Assembly: GCF_027744825.2 (NCBI RefSeq)
Contig: NC_071340.1
Span: forward strand, 2,239,501 to 2,303,500
Direction: 5' to 3'
DNA length: 64,000 nucleotides
Source of the DNA: Synchiropus splendidus
Taxonomy: Eukaryota; Chordata; Actinopteri; Syngnathiformes; Callionymidae
Position numbers and translations under genes: made by a program. This document shows, one piece after another, positions 49,301 through 62,900 of this stretch. Positions within the stretch are counted from its first letter, which is position 1, and every line of letters begins with the position of its first letter. The notes under the pieces were generated by a model. That model made no database searches and had not been told where the DNA came from. It saw only the letters and a program-made list of their open reading frames with translations.

Positions 49301-50704
49301 AATTTTACAGGGAAGCTTCAGAACATGAAATTTTCACTTGTCACTACAGCAGAAATCGTCTTTCTAGTAGTTGCACATCAAATCTAAGCTGTCTGAAGAG
49401 TTATTCCAAAGTTATCAACTTTTTTATGTTTGGCGTTCCGGAATCGACCTTATCTCCGGCTTAAAATGCGTTTTACGTATTGTGCCATAACTTTGCAAGG
49501 AAGCTTCAGAACATGGAATTTTCAATACCCACTATTGCAGAAAGGGTCTTTCTAGTATTTGCACATCAAATCTAAGCTGTCCGCAGTATTTTTCCAAAGT
49601 TATCAACATTTTTATTTTTGGCATTCCGGAATCGACCTTATCTCTGGCTGAAAATGCGTTTTCTGCATTGTGCCATGACTTTACAGGGAAGCTTCAGAAC
49701 ATGAAATTTTCATCTCCCACTGTGGCAGAAAGTGTCTTTCTAGTAGTTGCACATCAAATCTAAGGTGTCTGAAGTGTTTTTCCAAAGTTATCAACATTTT
49801 TATGTTTGGCGTTCCGGAATCGATCTTATCTCAGGCTGAAAATGCGTTTTCTGCATTGTGCCATAACTTTGCAGGGAAGATTCAGAACATGGAATTTTCA
49901 CCTCCCGCTATAGCAGAAAGGGTGTTTCTGGTATTTGCAGATCAAATCTAAGCTGTCTGAAGTGTTTTTCCAAAGTTATCAACATTTTTATGTTTGGCGT
50001 TCCGGAACCCACCTTATGTGTGGTTGAAAACGCGGTTTACGCATTGTGCCATAACTTTGCAGGGAAGATTCAGAACATGGAATTTTCACCTCCCGCTATA
50101 GCAGAAAGGGTGTTTCTGGTATTTGCAGATCAAATCTAGGCTGTCTGAAGTGGATTTCGAAAGTTATCAACATTTTTACGTTTGGCGTTCTAGAACCCAC
50201 CTTATCTCAGGCTGAAAATGCATTTTCTGCATTGTGCTATAACTTTGCAGAGAAGCTTCAGAACATGAAATTTTCACCTCCCGCTATAGCAGAAAGGGTG
50301 TTTCTAGTTGTTCCATTTCAAATCTAAGCTGTCTGAACTGTCTTTCGAAAGTTATCAACATTTTTATGTTTGGCGTTCCGGAATCGACCCTATCTCAGGC
50401 TGAAAACGCGTTTTCCGCATTATGCTATAAATTCGCAGGGAAGCTTCAAAACATGAAATTTTCGCCTGCCACTGTAGCAGAAATGGTCTTTCTAGTAGTT
50501 GCACATCCAATCTTAGCTGTCTGAAGTGTTTTTCCAAAGTTATCAACATTTTTATGTTTGGCGTTCCGGAATCGACCTAATCTCAGGCTGAAAACACGTT
50601 TTCTGCATGTGCCATAACTTTGCAGGGAAGCTTCAAAACATGAATTTTTCACCTCCCACTATAGCAGAAAGGGTCGTTCTCGTAGTTGCACATCAACTCT
50701 AAGC
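46385..50704 (+). repeat. 23-mer HOR, copy A (about 4.32 kb)
   Basis: The left 3 kb (46385-49387) matches 50705-53703 at offsets of 4,320-4,322 bp (23 x 188 less 2-4). Shared rare features run in the same order: GTCAGAAGTG, TATGTGTGGTTG, TATATGCTGTC, CATTCTGAAGTATT and CTCGGGCTCAAAATG. The next part (49388-49877) matches 55206-55702 instead, because copy B contains an extra inserted duplication. Confidence 0.9.
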
Positions 50705-53700
50705 TGTCAGAAGTGTTTTTCCAAAGTTATCAACATTTTTATGTTTGGCGTTCCGGAACCCACCTTATCTCAGGCTGAAAACGTGTTTTCTGTATTGTGC
50801 CATAACTTTGCAGGTAAGCTTCATAACATAAAATTTTCACCTCCCACTAACGTAGAAATGGTCTTTCTTGTAGTTGCACATCCAATCTAAGCTGTCTGCA
50901 GTGTTCTTCCAAAGTTATCAACATTTTTATGTTTGGCGTTCCGGAATCGACCTTATCTCAGGCTGAAAACGGGTTTTACGCATCGTGCCATAACTTTGCA
51001 GGGAAGCTTCAGAACATGAAATTTTCACCTCCCACTACAGCAGACAGGTTCTTTCTAGCAGTTGTACATCAAATCTAAGCTGTCTGAAGTGTTTTTCCAA
51101 AGTTATCAACATTTTTATGTTTGGCGTTCCGGAACCCACCTTATGTGTGGTTGAAAACGCGGTTTACGCATTGTGCCATAACTTTGCAGGGAAGATTCAG
51201 AACATGGAATTTTCACCTCCCGCTATAGCAGAAAGGGTGTTTCTGGTATTTGCAGATCAAATCTAAGCTGTCTGAAGTGTATTTCGAAAGTTATCAACAT
51301 TTTTACGTTTGGCGTTCTAGAACCCACCTTATCTCAGGCTGAAAATGCATGTTCTGCATTGTGCCATAACTTTGCAGAGAAGCTTCAGAACATGGAATTT
51401 TCACTGCCCACTACAGCAGAAAGGGTATTTCTAGTATTTGCAGATCAAATATATGCTGTCTGAAGAGTATTTCGAAAGATATCAACATTTTTATGTTTGG
51501 CGTTGTAGAACTCACCTTATGTCAGGCTGAAAATGCGTTTTCTGCATTGTGCCATAACTTTGCAGGGAAGCTTCAGAACATGAAATTTTCACCTCCCGCT
51601 ATAGCAGAAAGGGTGTTTCTAGTTGTTGCATTTCAAATCTAAGCTGTCTGAACTGTCTTTCGAAAGTTATCAACATTTTTATGTTTGGCGTTCCGGAATC
51701 GACCTTATCTCAGCCTGAAAACGCGTTTTCCGCATTATGCTCTAAATTCGCAGGGAAGCTTCAAAACATGAAATTTTCACCTGCCACTGTAGCAGAAATG
51801 GTCTTTCTAGTAGTTGCACATCAAATCTAAGCTGTCTGAAGTGTTTTTCCAAAGTTATCAACATTTTTATGTTTGGTATTCCGGAATCGACCTTTTCTCA
51901 GGCTAAAAACGGGTTTTCTGCATTGTGCGATAACTTTGCAGGGAAGCTTCAGAACATGAAATTTTCACCTCCCACTATATCAGAAAGGGTCTTTCTAGTA
52001 GTTGCACATCAAATCTAAGCATTCTGAAGTATTTTTCTGAAGTTATCAACTTTTTTATGTTTGGCGTTCCGGAATCGACCTTATCTCAGGCTGAAAACGG
52101 GTTTCACGCATTGTGCCATAACTTTGCAGGGAAGCTTCAGAACATGGAATTTTCACTACCCACTATAGTAGAAAGTGTCTTTCTGGTATTTGCACATCAA
52201 AAATAAGCTGTCTGAAGTGTATTTAGAAAGTTATCAACATTTTTATGTTTGGCGTTCCGGAACCCACCTTATGTCAGGCTGAAAATGCGTTTTCTGCATT
52301 GTGCAATAACTTTGCAGAGAAGCTTCAGAACATGAAATTTTCAGCTCCCACTACAGCAGAAAGGTTCTTTCTAGCAGTTGCACATCAAATCTAAGCTGTC
52401 TGAAGTGATTTTCCAAAGTTATCAACATTTTTATGTTTGGCGTTGCGTAATCGACCTGATCTGAGGCTGAAAACTCGTTTTACGCATTGTGCCATAACTT
52501 TGCATCGAAGCTTGAGAACATGGAATTTTCCCTACCCACTATAGCAGAAAGGGCCTTTCAATTAGTTGCACATCAAATCTATGCTGTCTGAAGTTTTTTT
52601 CCAAAGTTATCAACATTTTTATGTTTGGTGTTCCGGAACCCACCTTATGTGAGGCTGAAAACGCATTTTACGCATTGTGCCATAACTTTGCAGGGAAGAT
52701 TCCGAACATGGAATTTTCACCTCCCGCTATAGCAGAAAGGGTGTTTCTGGTATTTGCACATCAAATCTAAGCTGTCTGAAGTGTTTTTCGAAAGTTATCA
52801 ACATTTTTACGTTTGGCGTTCCGGAACCGACCTTATCTCAGGCTGAAAACGCGTTTTACGCATTGTGCCATAACTTTGCAGGAAAGCTTCAGAACATGAC
52901 ATTTTCACCTCCCACTATAGCAGAAAGGGTCTTTCTAGTAGTTGCACATCCAATCTTAGCTGTCTGAAGTGTTTTTCCAAAGTTATCAACATTTTTATGT
53001 TTGGCGTTTCGGAACCCACCTTATGTCAGGCTGAAAATGCGTTTTCTGCATTGTGGCATAACTTTGCAGGGAAGCTTCAGAACGTGAAATTTTCACATCC
53101 CACTGTAGCAGAAACGGTCTTTCTAGTAGTTGCACATCAAATCTAAGCTGTCTGATGTGTTTTTCGAAAGTGATCAACACTTTTATGTTTGGCGTTCCGG
53201 AATCAACCTTATCTCGGGCTCAAAATGCGTTTTCTACATTGAGCCATAACTTTGCTGGGAAGCTTCAGAACATGAAATTTTAACCTCCCACTATAGCAGA
53301 AAGGGTCTTTCAAGTAGTTGCACATCAAATCTAAGCTGTCTGAAATGTTTTTCCAAGGTTACCAACATTTTTATATTTGGCGTTCCGGAATCGACCTCAT
53401 CTCACGCTGAAACCACGTTTTCTGCATTGTACCATAACTTTGGAGGGAAGCTTCAAAACATGAAATTTTCTCCTCCCACAATAGCAGAAAGGGTCTTTCT
53501 AGTAGTTGCACATCAAATCTAAGCTGTCCGCTGTATTTTTCCAAATTATCAACATTTTTATGTTTGGCATTCCGGAAACGACCTTATCTCAGGCTGAAAA
53601 TGCGTTTTCTGCATTGTGCCATAATTTTACAGGGAAGCTTCAGAACATGAAATTTTCACTTGTCACTACAGCAGAAATCGTCTTTCTAGTAGTTGCACAT

Positions 53701-55702
53701 CAAAAATAAGCTGTCTGAAGTGTATTTAGAAAGTTATCAACATTTTTATGTTTGGCGTTCCGGAACCCACCTTATGTCAGGCTGAAAATGCGTTTTCTGC
53801 ATTGTGCAATAACTTTGCAGAGAAGCTTCAGAACATGAAATTTTCACCTCCCACTACAGCAGAAAGGTTCTTTCTAGCAGTTGCACATCAAATCTAAGCT
53901 GTCTGAAGTGATTTTCCAAAGTTATCAACATTTTTATGTTTGGCGTTGCGTAATCGACCTGATATCAGGCTGAAAACTCGTTTTACGCATTGTGCCATAA
54001 CTTTGCATCGAAGCTTGAGAACATGGAATTTTCCCTACCCACTATAGCAGAAAGGGCCTTTCAATTAGTTGCACATCAAATCTATGCTGTCTGAAGTTTT
54101 TTTCCAAAGTTATCAACATTTTTATGTTTGGTGTTCCGGAACCCACCTTATGTGAGGCTGAAAACGCATTTTACGCATTGTGCCATAACTTTGCAGGGAA
54201 GATTCCGAACATGGAATTTTCACCTCCCGCTATAGCAGAAAGGGTGTTTCTGGTATTTGCACATCAAATCTAAGCTGTCTGAAGTGTTTTTCGAAAGTTA
54301 TCAACATTTTTACGTTTGGCGTTCCGGAACCGACCTTATCTCAGGCTGAAAACGCGTTTTACGCATTGTGCCATAACTTTGCAGGAAAGCTTCAGAACAT
54401 GACATTTTCACCTCCCACTATAGCAGAAAGGGTCTTTCTAGTAGTTGCACATCCAATCTTAGCTGTCTGAAGTGTTTTTCCAAAGTTATCAACATTTTTA
54501 TGTTTGGCGTTTCGGAACCCACCTTATGTCAGGCTGAAAATGCGTTTTCTGCATTGTGGCATAACTTTGCAGGGAAGCTTCAGAACGTGAAATTTTCACA
54601 TCCCACTGTAGCAGAAACGGTCTTTCTAGTAGTTGCACATCAAATCTAAGCTGTCTGATGTGTTTTTCGAAAGTGATCAACACTTTTATGTTTGGCGTTC
54701 CGGAATCAACCTTATCTCGGGCTCAAAATGCGTTTTCTACATTGAGCCATAACTTTGCTGGGAAGCTTCAGAACATGAAATTTTAACCTCCCACTATAGC
54801 AGAAAGGGTCTTTCAAGTAGTTGCACATCAAATCTAAGCTGTCTGAAATGTTTTTCCAAGGTTACCAACATTTTTATATTTGGCGTTCCGGAATCGACCT
54901 CATCTCACGCTGAAACCACGTTTTCTGCATTGTACCATAACTTTGGAGGGAAGCTTCAAAACATGAAATTTTCTCCTCCCACAATAGCAGAAAGGGTCTT
55001 TCTAGTAGTTGCACATCAAATCTAAGCTGTCCGCTGTATTTTTCCAAATTATCAACATTTTTATGTTTGGCATTCCGGAAACGACCTTATCTCAGGCTGA
55101 AAATGCGTTTTCTGCATTGTGCCATAATTTTACAGGGAAGCTTCAGAACATGAAATTTTCACTTGTCACTACAGCAGAAATCGTCTTTCTAGTAGTTGCA
55201 CATCAAATCTAAGCTGTCTGAAGAGTTATTCCAAAGTTATCAACTTTTTTATGTTTGGCGTTCCGGAATCGACCTTATCTCCGGCTTAAAATGCGTTTTA
55301 CGTATTGTGCCATAACTTTGCAAGGAAGCTTCAGAACATGGAATTTTCAATACCCACTATTGCAGAAAGGGTCTTTCTAGTATTTGCACATCAAATCTAA
55401 GCTGTCCGCAGTATTTTTCCAAAGTTATCAACATTTTTATTTTTGGCATTCCGGAATCGACCTTATCTCTGGCTGAAAATGCGTTTTCTGCATTGTGCCA
55501 TGACTTTACAGGGAAGCTTCAGAACATGAAATTTTCATCTCCCACTGTGGCAGAAAGTGTCTTTCTAGTAGTTGCACATCAAATCTAAGGTGTCTGAAGT
55601 GTTTTTCCAAAGTTATCAACATTTTTATGTTTGGCGTTCCGGAATCGATCTTATCTCAGGCTGAAAATGCGTTTTCTGCATTGTGCCATAACTTTGCAGG
55701 GA
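50705..55702 (+). repeat. 23-mer HOR, copy B, with internal duplication
   Basis: Second copy of the 4.32 kb unit, lengthened by a 1,503 bp tandem duplication. After the duplication, homology to copy A resumes at the matching base (49395 corresponds to 55220, an offset of 4,322 + 1,503) and ends near 55702, where GGGAAGTTTCAG replaces GGGAAGATTCAG. Confidence 0.9.
52197..55202 (+). repeat. Nested tandem duplication, 2 x 1,503 bp (8-mer)
   Basis: 52197-53699 and 53700-55202 are near-identical neighbours (8 x 188 less 1). The junction at about 53690-53705 fuses the GAAATCGTC monomer (TAGTAGTTGCACATC) to the rare CAAAAATAAGCTG word found at the start of the unit. The breakpoint lies in the shared TTGCACATCAAA box. 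Differences noticed include TCAGCTCCC at 52342 against TCACCTCCC, and GATCTGAGG against GATATCAGG. Confidence 0.94.
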
Positions 55703-57250
55703 AGTTTCAGAACATGAAATTTTCACCTCCCACTATAGCAAAAAGCGTCTTACTAGTAGTTGCACATCAATTCTAAGCTGTCTGAAGTGTTTTTCCAAAG
55801 TTATCAACTTTTTTATGCTTGGCGTTCCAGAATCGACCTTATCTCAGGCTAAAAACGCGTTTTACGCATTATGCCATAACTTTGCAGTGAAGCTTCAGAA
55901 CATGGAATTTTCACCTCCCATTATATCAGAAAGTGTCTTTCTAGTAGTTGCACATCAAATCTACGCTGTCTGAAGTGCATTTCGAAAGTTATCAACGTTT
56001 TTATTTTTGGCGTTCTAGAACCCAACTTATCTCAGGCTGAAAACGCGTTTTCTGCATTGTGCCATAACTTTGCAGGGAAGCTTCAAAACATGAAGTTTTC
56101 ACCTCCCACTATAGCAGAAAGGGTCAATCTAGTAGTTGCACATCAAATCTAAGCTGTCTGAAGTGTTTTTCCAAGGTTATCAACTTTTTTTATGTTGGCG
56201 TTCCGGAATCGACCTTATCTCAGGCTGAAAACGCGTTTTTCGCATTGTGCCATAAATTTGCAAGGAAGCTTCAGAACATGAAATTTTCACTTGCCACTAC
56301 AGCAGAAAGGGTCTTTCTAGTAGTTGCACATCAAATCTAAGCTGTCTGCAGTGTTTTTCCAAAGTTATCAACTTTTTTATGTTTGGTGTTCCGGAACCGA
56401 CCTTATCTCAGGCTGAAAACGCGTTTTACGCATTGTGCCATAACTTTGCAGGGAAGCTTCAGAACAAGAAATTTTCAACTCCCACTATAGCAGAAAGGGT
56501 CTTTCTAGTACTTGCACATCAAATTGAAGCTGTCTGAAGTGTTTTTCCAAAGTTATCAACATTTTTATGTTTGGCGTTCCGGAACCCACCTTATCTCAGC
56601 CTGAAAATGCGTTTTCTGCATTGTGCCATAACTTTGCAGGGAAGCTTCAGAACATGAAACTTGCACCTCCAACTTTAGCATAAAGGTTCTTTCTAGCAGT
56701 TGCACATCAAATCTAAGCTGTCTGAAGTGTTTTTCTGAAGTTATCAACTGTTTTATGTTTGGCGTTCCGGAATCGACCTTATCTCAGGCTGAAAACGCGT
56801 TTTACGCATTGTGCCATAATTTTGCAGGGAATCTTCAGAACATGAAATTTTCACCTCCCACTATATCAGAAAGGGTCTTTCTAGTAGTTGCACATCAAAT
56901 CTAAGCTGTCTGAAGTGTTTTTCCAAAGTTATCAACATTTTTATGTTTGGCGTTCTAGAACCCACCTTATCTCAGGCTGAAAATGCGTTTTCTGCATTGT
57001 GCCATAATTTTTCTGGGAAGCTTCAGAACACGAGATTTTCATCTCCCACTATATCAGAAAGGGTCTTTCTAGTAGTTGCACATCAAATCTAAGCTGTCTG
57101 AAGTGTTTTTCCAAATTTATCAACATTTTTATGTTTGGTGTTCCGGAACATACCTTATCACAGTCTGAAAACGCATTTTCTCTATTGTGCCATAACTTTG
57201 CAGGGAAGCTTCAGAACATGAAATTTTCACCTCCCACTATAGCAGAAAGG
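55703..57250 (+). repeat. Mixed monomer block
   Basis: About 8 monomers of full length. The monomer near 55980 (GTGCATTTCGAAAG, ATTTTTGGCGTTCTAG) is repeated near 59170. No near-identical tandem HOR is seen inside this block. Confidence 0.8.
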
Positions 57251-59960
57251 GTCTTTCTAGTAGTTGCAAATCAAATCTATGCTGTCTGAAGTGTTTTTCA
57301 AAAGTTATCAACATTTTTATATTTGCCATACCGGAATCGACCTTATCTCAGGCTGAAACCGTGTTTTCTGCATTGTGCCATTACTTTGCAGGGAAGCTTC
57401 AGAACATGACATTTTCACCTCCCACTATATCTGAAAGGGTCTTTCTCGTAGTTGCACTTCAAATCTAAGCTGTCTGAAGTGTTTTTCCAAAGTTATCAAC
57501 ATTTTTATGTTTGGCGTTCTAGAACCCACCTTATCTCAGGCTGAAAATGCGTTTTCTGCATTGCACCATAACTTTGCAGGGAAGCTTGAGAACATGAAAT
57601 TTTCACCTCCCACTATAGCAGAACGGGTCTTTCTAGTAGTTGCACATCAAATCTAAGCTGTCTGAAGTGTTTTTCCAAAGTTTTCAAGTTTTTTATGTTT
57701 GGCGTTCCGGAATCGACCTTATCTCAGGCTGAAAACGCAGTTTACGCGTTGTGCCATAAATTTGCAGGGAAGCTTCAGAACATGGAATCTTCAATACCCA
57801 CCATAGCAGAAAGGGTCTTTCTAATATTTGCACATCAAATCTAAGCTGTCCGCTGTATTTTTCAAAGTTATCAACATTTTTATGTTTGGCATTCCGGAAA
57901 CGACCTTATCTCAGGCTGAAAATGAGTTTTCTGCATTGTGCCATAATTTTACAGGGAAGCTTCAGAACATGAAATTTTCACTTGTCACTACAGCAGAAAT
58001 CATCTTTCTAGTAGTTGCACATCAAATCTAAGCTGTCTGAAGAGTTATTCCAAAGTTATCAACTTTTTTATGTTTGGCGTTCCGGAATCGACCTTATCTC
58101 CGGCTTAAAACGCGTTTTACGTGTTGCGCCATAACTTTGCAAGGAAGCTTCAGAACATGGAATTTTCAATACCCACTATGGCAGAAAGGGTCTTTCTAGT
58201 ATTTGCACATCAAATCTAAGCTGTCCGCAGTATTTTTCCAAAGTTATCAACATTTTTATTTTTGGCATTCCGGAATCGACCTTATCTCTGGCTGAAAATG
58301 CGTTTTCTGCATTGTGCCATGACTTTACAGGGAAGCTTCAGAACATGAAATTTTCATCTCCCACTATGGCAGAAAGGGTCTTTCTAGTAGTTGCACATCA
58401 AATCTAAGGTGTCTGAAGTGTTTTTCCAAAGTTATCAACATTTTTATATTTGCCATACCGGAATCGACCTTATCTCAGGCTGAAAACGCGTTTTCTGCAT
58501 TGTGCCATTACTTTGCAGGGAAGCTTCAGAACATGAAATTTTCACCTCCCACTATAGCAGAAAGGGTCTTTCTAGTAGTTGCACATCAAATCTATGCTGT
58601 CTGAAGTGTTTTTCAAAAGTTATCAACATTTTTATATTTGCCATACCGGAATCGACCTTATCTCAGGCTGAAACCGTGTTTTCTGCATTGTGCCATTACT
58701 TTGCAGGGAAGCTTCAGAACATGACATTTTCACCTCCCACTATATCTGAAAGGGTCTTTCTTGTAGTTGCACATCAAATCTAAGCTGTCTGAAGAGTTAT
58801 TCCAAAGTTATCAACTTTTTTATGTTTGGCGTTCCGGAATCGACCTTATCTCCGGCTTAAAACTCGTTTTACGTATTGTGCCATAACTTTGCAGGGAAGC
58901 TTCAGAACATGGAATTTTCAATACCCACTATAGCAGAAAGGGTCTTTCTAGTATTTGCACATCAAATCTAAGCTGTCTGATGTGTTTTTCCAAAGTTATC
59001 AACATTTCTATTTTTGGAATTCCGGAATCGACCTTATCTCTGGCTGAAAATGCGTTTTCTGCATTGTGCCATAACTTTGCAGGGAAGCTTCAGAACATGG
59101 AATTTTCACCTCCCATTATATCAGAAAGTGTCTTTCTAGTAGTTGCACATCAAATCTACGCTGTCTGAAGTGCATTTCGAAAGTTATCAACGTTTTTATT
59201 TTTGGCGTTCTAGAACCCAACTTATCTCAGGCTTAAAATGCGTTTTCTGCATTGTGCCATAACTTTGAAGGGAAGCTTCAGAACATGAAACTTGCACCTC
59301 CCACTGTAGCAGAAAGGGTCTTTCTAGCAGTTGCACATCGAATCTAAGCTGTCTGAAGTGTTTTTCCAAAGTTATCAACATTTTTATATTTGCCATACCG
59401 GAATCGACCTTATCTCAGGCTGAAAACGCGTTTTCTGCATTGTGCCATTACTTTGCAGGGAAGCTTCAGAACATGAAATTTTCACCTCCCACTATAGCAG
59501 AAAGGGTCTTTCTAGTAGTTGCACATCAAATCTATGCTGTCTGAAGTGTTTTTCAAAAGTTATCAACATTTTTATATTTGCCATACCGGAATCGACCTTA
59601 TCTCAGGCTGAAACCGTGTCTTCTGCATTGTGCCATTACTTTGCAGGGAAGCTTGAGAACATGACATTTTCACCTCCCACTATATCTGAAAGGGTCTTTC
59701 TCGTAGTTGCACTTCAAATCTAAGCTGTCTGAAGTGTTTTTCCAAAGTTATCAACATTTTTATGTTTGGCGTTCTAGAACCCACCTTATCTCAGGCTGAA
59801 AATGCGTTTTCTGCATTGCACCATAACTTTGCAGGGAAGCTTGAGAACATGAAATTTTCACCTCCCACTATAGCAGAACCGTTCTTTCTAGTAGTTGCAC
59901 ATCAAATCTAAGCTGTCTGAAGTTTTTTTCCAAAGTTTTCAAGTTTTTTATGTTTGGCGT
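57251..59960 (+). repeat. 12-mer and 5-mer related HOR block
   Basis: The marker ATTTGCCATACCGG with GAAACCGTG lies near 57321, 58636 and 59576. The 57250-57700 segment matches 59510-59960 at about 2,255 bp (12 monomers), and 58440-58790 matches 59380-59730 at 940 bp (5 monomers). The segment 57830-58410 resembles 55010-55590 at 2,819 bp (15 monomers less 1 bp). Confidence 0.87.
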
Positions 59961-62900
59961 TCCGGAATCGACCTTATCTCAGGCTGAAAACGCATTTGAC
60001 GCGTTGTGCCATAAATTTGCTGGGAAGCTACAGAACATAAGATTTTCACCTGCCACTATAGCAGATGTGGTCTTTCTAGTAGTTGCACATCAAATCTAAG
60101 CTGTCTGACATGTTTTTCCAAAGTTATCAACTTTTTTATGTTTGGCGTTCTGGAATCGACCTTATCTCAGACTGAAAACGCGTTTTCTGCATTGTGCCAT
60201 AACTTTGCAGGGAAGTTTCAAAACATGAAGTGTTCACCTCCCACTATGGCAGAAATAGTCTTTCTAGTAGTTGCACATCAAATCTAAGCTGTCTGAAGTG
60301 TTTTTCTGAAGTTATCAACATTTTTACGTTTGGCGTTCCGGAATCGACCTTACATCAGGCTGAAAACGCGTTTTCTCCATTGTGCCATAACTTTGCAGAG
60401 AAGCTTCAGAACATGAAGTGTTCACCTCCCACTTTGGCAGAAATGGTATTTTTAGTAGTTGCACATCCAATCTAAGCTGTCTGAAGTGTTTTTCCAAAGT
60501 TATCCACTTTTTTATGTTTGGTTTTTCCGGAATCGACCTTATCTCAGGCTGAAAACGCATTTTTCGCATTGTGCCATAAATTTGCAAGGAAGCTTCAGAA
60601 CATGGAATCTTCAATACCCACCATAGCAGAAAGGGTCTTTCTAATATTTGCACATCAAATCTAAGCTGTCTGAAGTGTATTTCGAAAGTTATCAACATTT
60701 TTATGTATGGCGTTCTAGAATCCACCTTATCTCAGGCTGAAAATGCATTTTCTGCATTGTGCCATAACTTTGCAGAGAAGCTTCAGAACATGAAATTTTC
60801 ACCTCCAACTATCGCAGAAAGGGTCTTTCTAGCAGTTGCACATCAAATCTAAGCTGTCGGAAGTGTTTTTCTAAGGTTATCAACATTTTTATGTTTGGCG
60901 TTCCGGAATCGACCTTATCTCCGGCTGAAAACGCGTTTTACGCATTGTTCCATTACTTTGCGGGGAAGCTTCAGAACATGGAATTTTCTCTACCCACTAT
61001 AGCAGAAAGGGTCTTTCTAGTATTTGCACATCAAATCTAAGGTGTCTGAAGTGATTTTCGAAAGTTATCAACATTTTTATGTTTGGCGTTCTAGAACCCA
61101 CGTGATATCAGGCTGAAAATGCGTTTTCTGCACTGTGCCATAACTTTGCAGGGAAGCTTCAGATCATGAAATTTTCACCTCCAACTATAGCTGAAAGGGT
61201 CTTTCTAGTAGTTGAACATCAAATCTAAGCTGTCTGAAGTGTTTTTCCAAAGTTATCAACATTTTTATGTTTGGCGTTTCGGAACCCACCTTATTTCAGG
61301 CTGAAAATGCGTTTTCTGCATTGTGCCATAACTTTGCAGAGAAGCTTCAGAACATGAAATTTTCACCTCCCACTACAGCAGAAACGGTCTTTCTAGTAGT
61401 TGCACATCAAATCTAAGCTGTCTGAAGTGTTTTTCCAAAGTTATCAACATCTTTATGTTTGGCGTTCCGGAATCGACCTTATCTCAGGCTGAAAATGCAT
61501 TTTCTGCATTGTGCCATAACTTTGCAGAGAAGCTTCAGAACATGAAATTTTCACCTCCAACTATAGCAGAAAGGGTCTTTCTAGCAGTTGCACATCAAAT
61601 CTACGGTGTCTGAAGAGTATTTCGAAAGTTATCAACATTTTTATGTTTGGCGTTCTAGAACCCACCTTATCTCAGGCTGAAAATGCGTTTTCTGCATTGT
61701 GCCATGACTTTGCAGGGAAGCTTCAGAACATGAAATTTTGACATCCCACTGTACCAGAAACGGTCTTTCTAGTAGTTGCACATCAAATCTAAGCTGTCTG
61801 AAGTGTTTTTCCAAAGTTATCAACATCTTTATGTTTGGCGTTCCGGAATCGACCTTATCTCAGGCTGAAAATGCATTTTCTGCATTGTGCCATAACTTTG
61901 CAGAGAAGCTTCAGAACATGAAATTTTCACCTCCAACTATAGCAGAAAGGGTCTTTCTAGCAGTTGCACATCAAATCTAAGGTGTCTGAAGTGTATTTCG
62001 AAAGTTATCAACATTTTTATGTTTGGCGTTCTAGAACCCACCTTATCTCAGGCTGAAAATGCGTTTTCTGCATTGTGCCATGACTTTGCAGGGAAGCTTC
62101 AGAACATGAAATTTTGACATCCCACTGTACCAGAAACGGTCTTTCTAGTAGTTGCACATCAAATCTAAGCTGTCTGAAGTGTTTTTCCAAAGTTATCAAC
62201 ATTTTTATGTTTGGCGTTCCGGAACCCACCTTATTTCTGGCTGAAAATGCGTTTTCTGCATTGTGCCATAACTTTGCAGAGAAGCTTCAGAACATGAAAT
62301 TTTCACCTCCCACTACAGCAGAAACGGTCTTTCTAGTAGTTGCTCATCAAATCAAAGCTGTCTGAAGTGTTTTTCCAAAGTTATCAACATTTTTATGTTT
62401 GGCGTTCCGGAATCGACCTTATCTCAGGCTGAAAACGCGTTTTACGCATTGTGCCATAACTATGCAGGGAAGCTTCAGAGCATGGAATTTTCACTACCCG
62501 CTATAGCAGAAAGGGTCTTTCTAGTATTTGCACATCAAATCTAAGCTGTCTGAAGTGTATTTCGAAAGTTATCAACATTTTTATGTATGGCGTTCTAGAA
62601 TCCACCTTATCTCAGGCTGAAAATGCATTTTCTGCATTGTGCCATAACTTTGCAGAGAAGCTTCAGAACATGAAATTTTCACCTCCAACTATAGCAGAAA
62701 GGGTCTTTCTAGCAGTTGCACATCAAATCTAAGCTGTCTGAAGTGTTTTTCCAAAGTTATCAACATTTTTATGTTTGGCGTTCCGGAATGGACCTTATCT
62801 CAGGCTGAAAACGCGTTTTACGCATTGTGCCAATACTTTGCGGGGAAGCTTCAGGACATGGAATTTTCACTACCCACTATAGCAGAAAGGGTCTTTCTAG

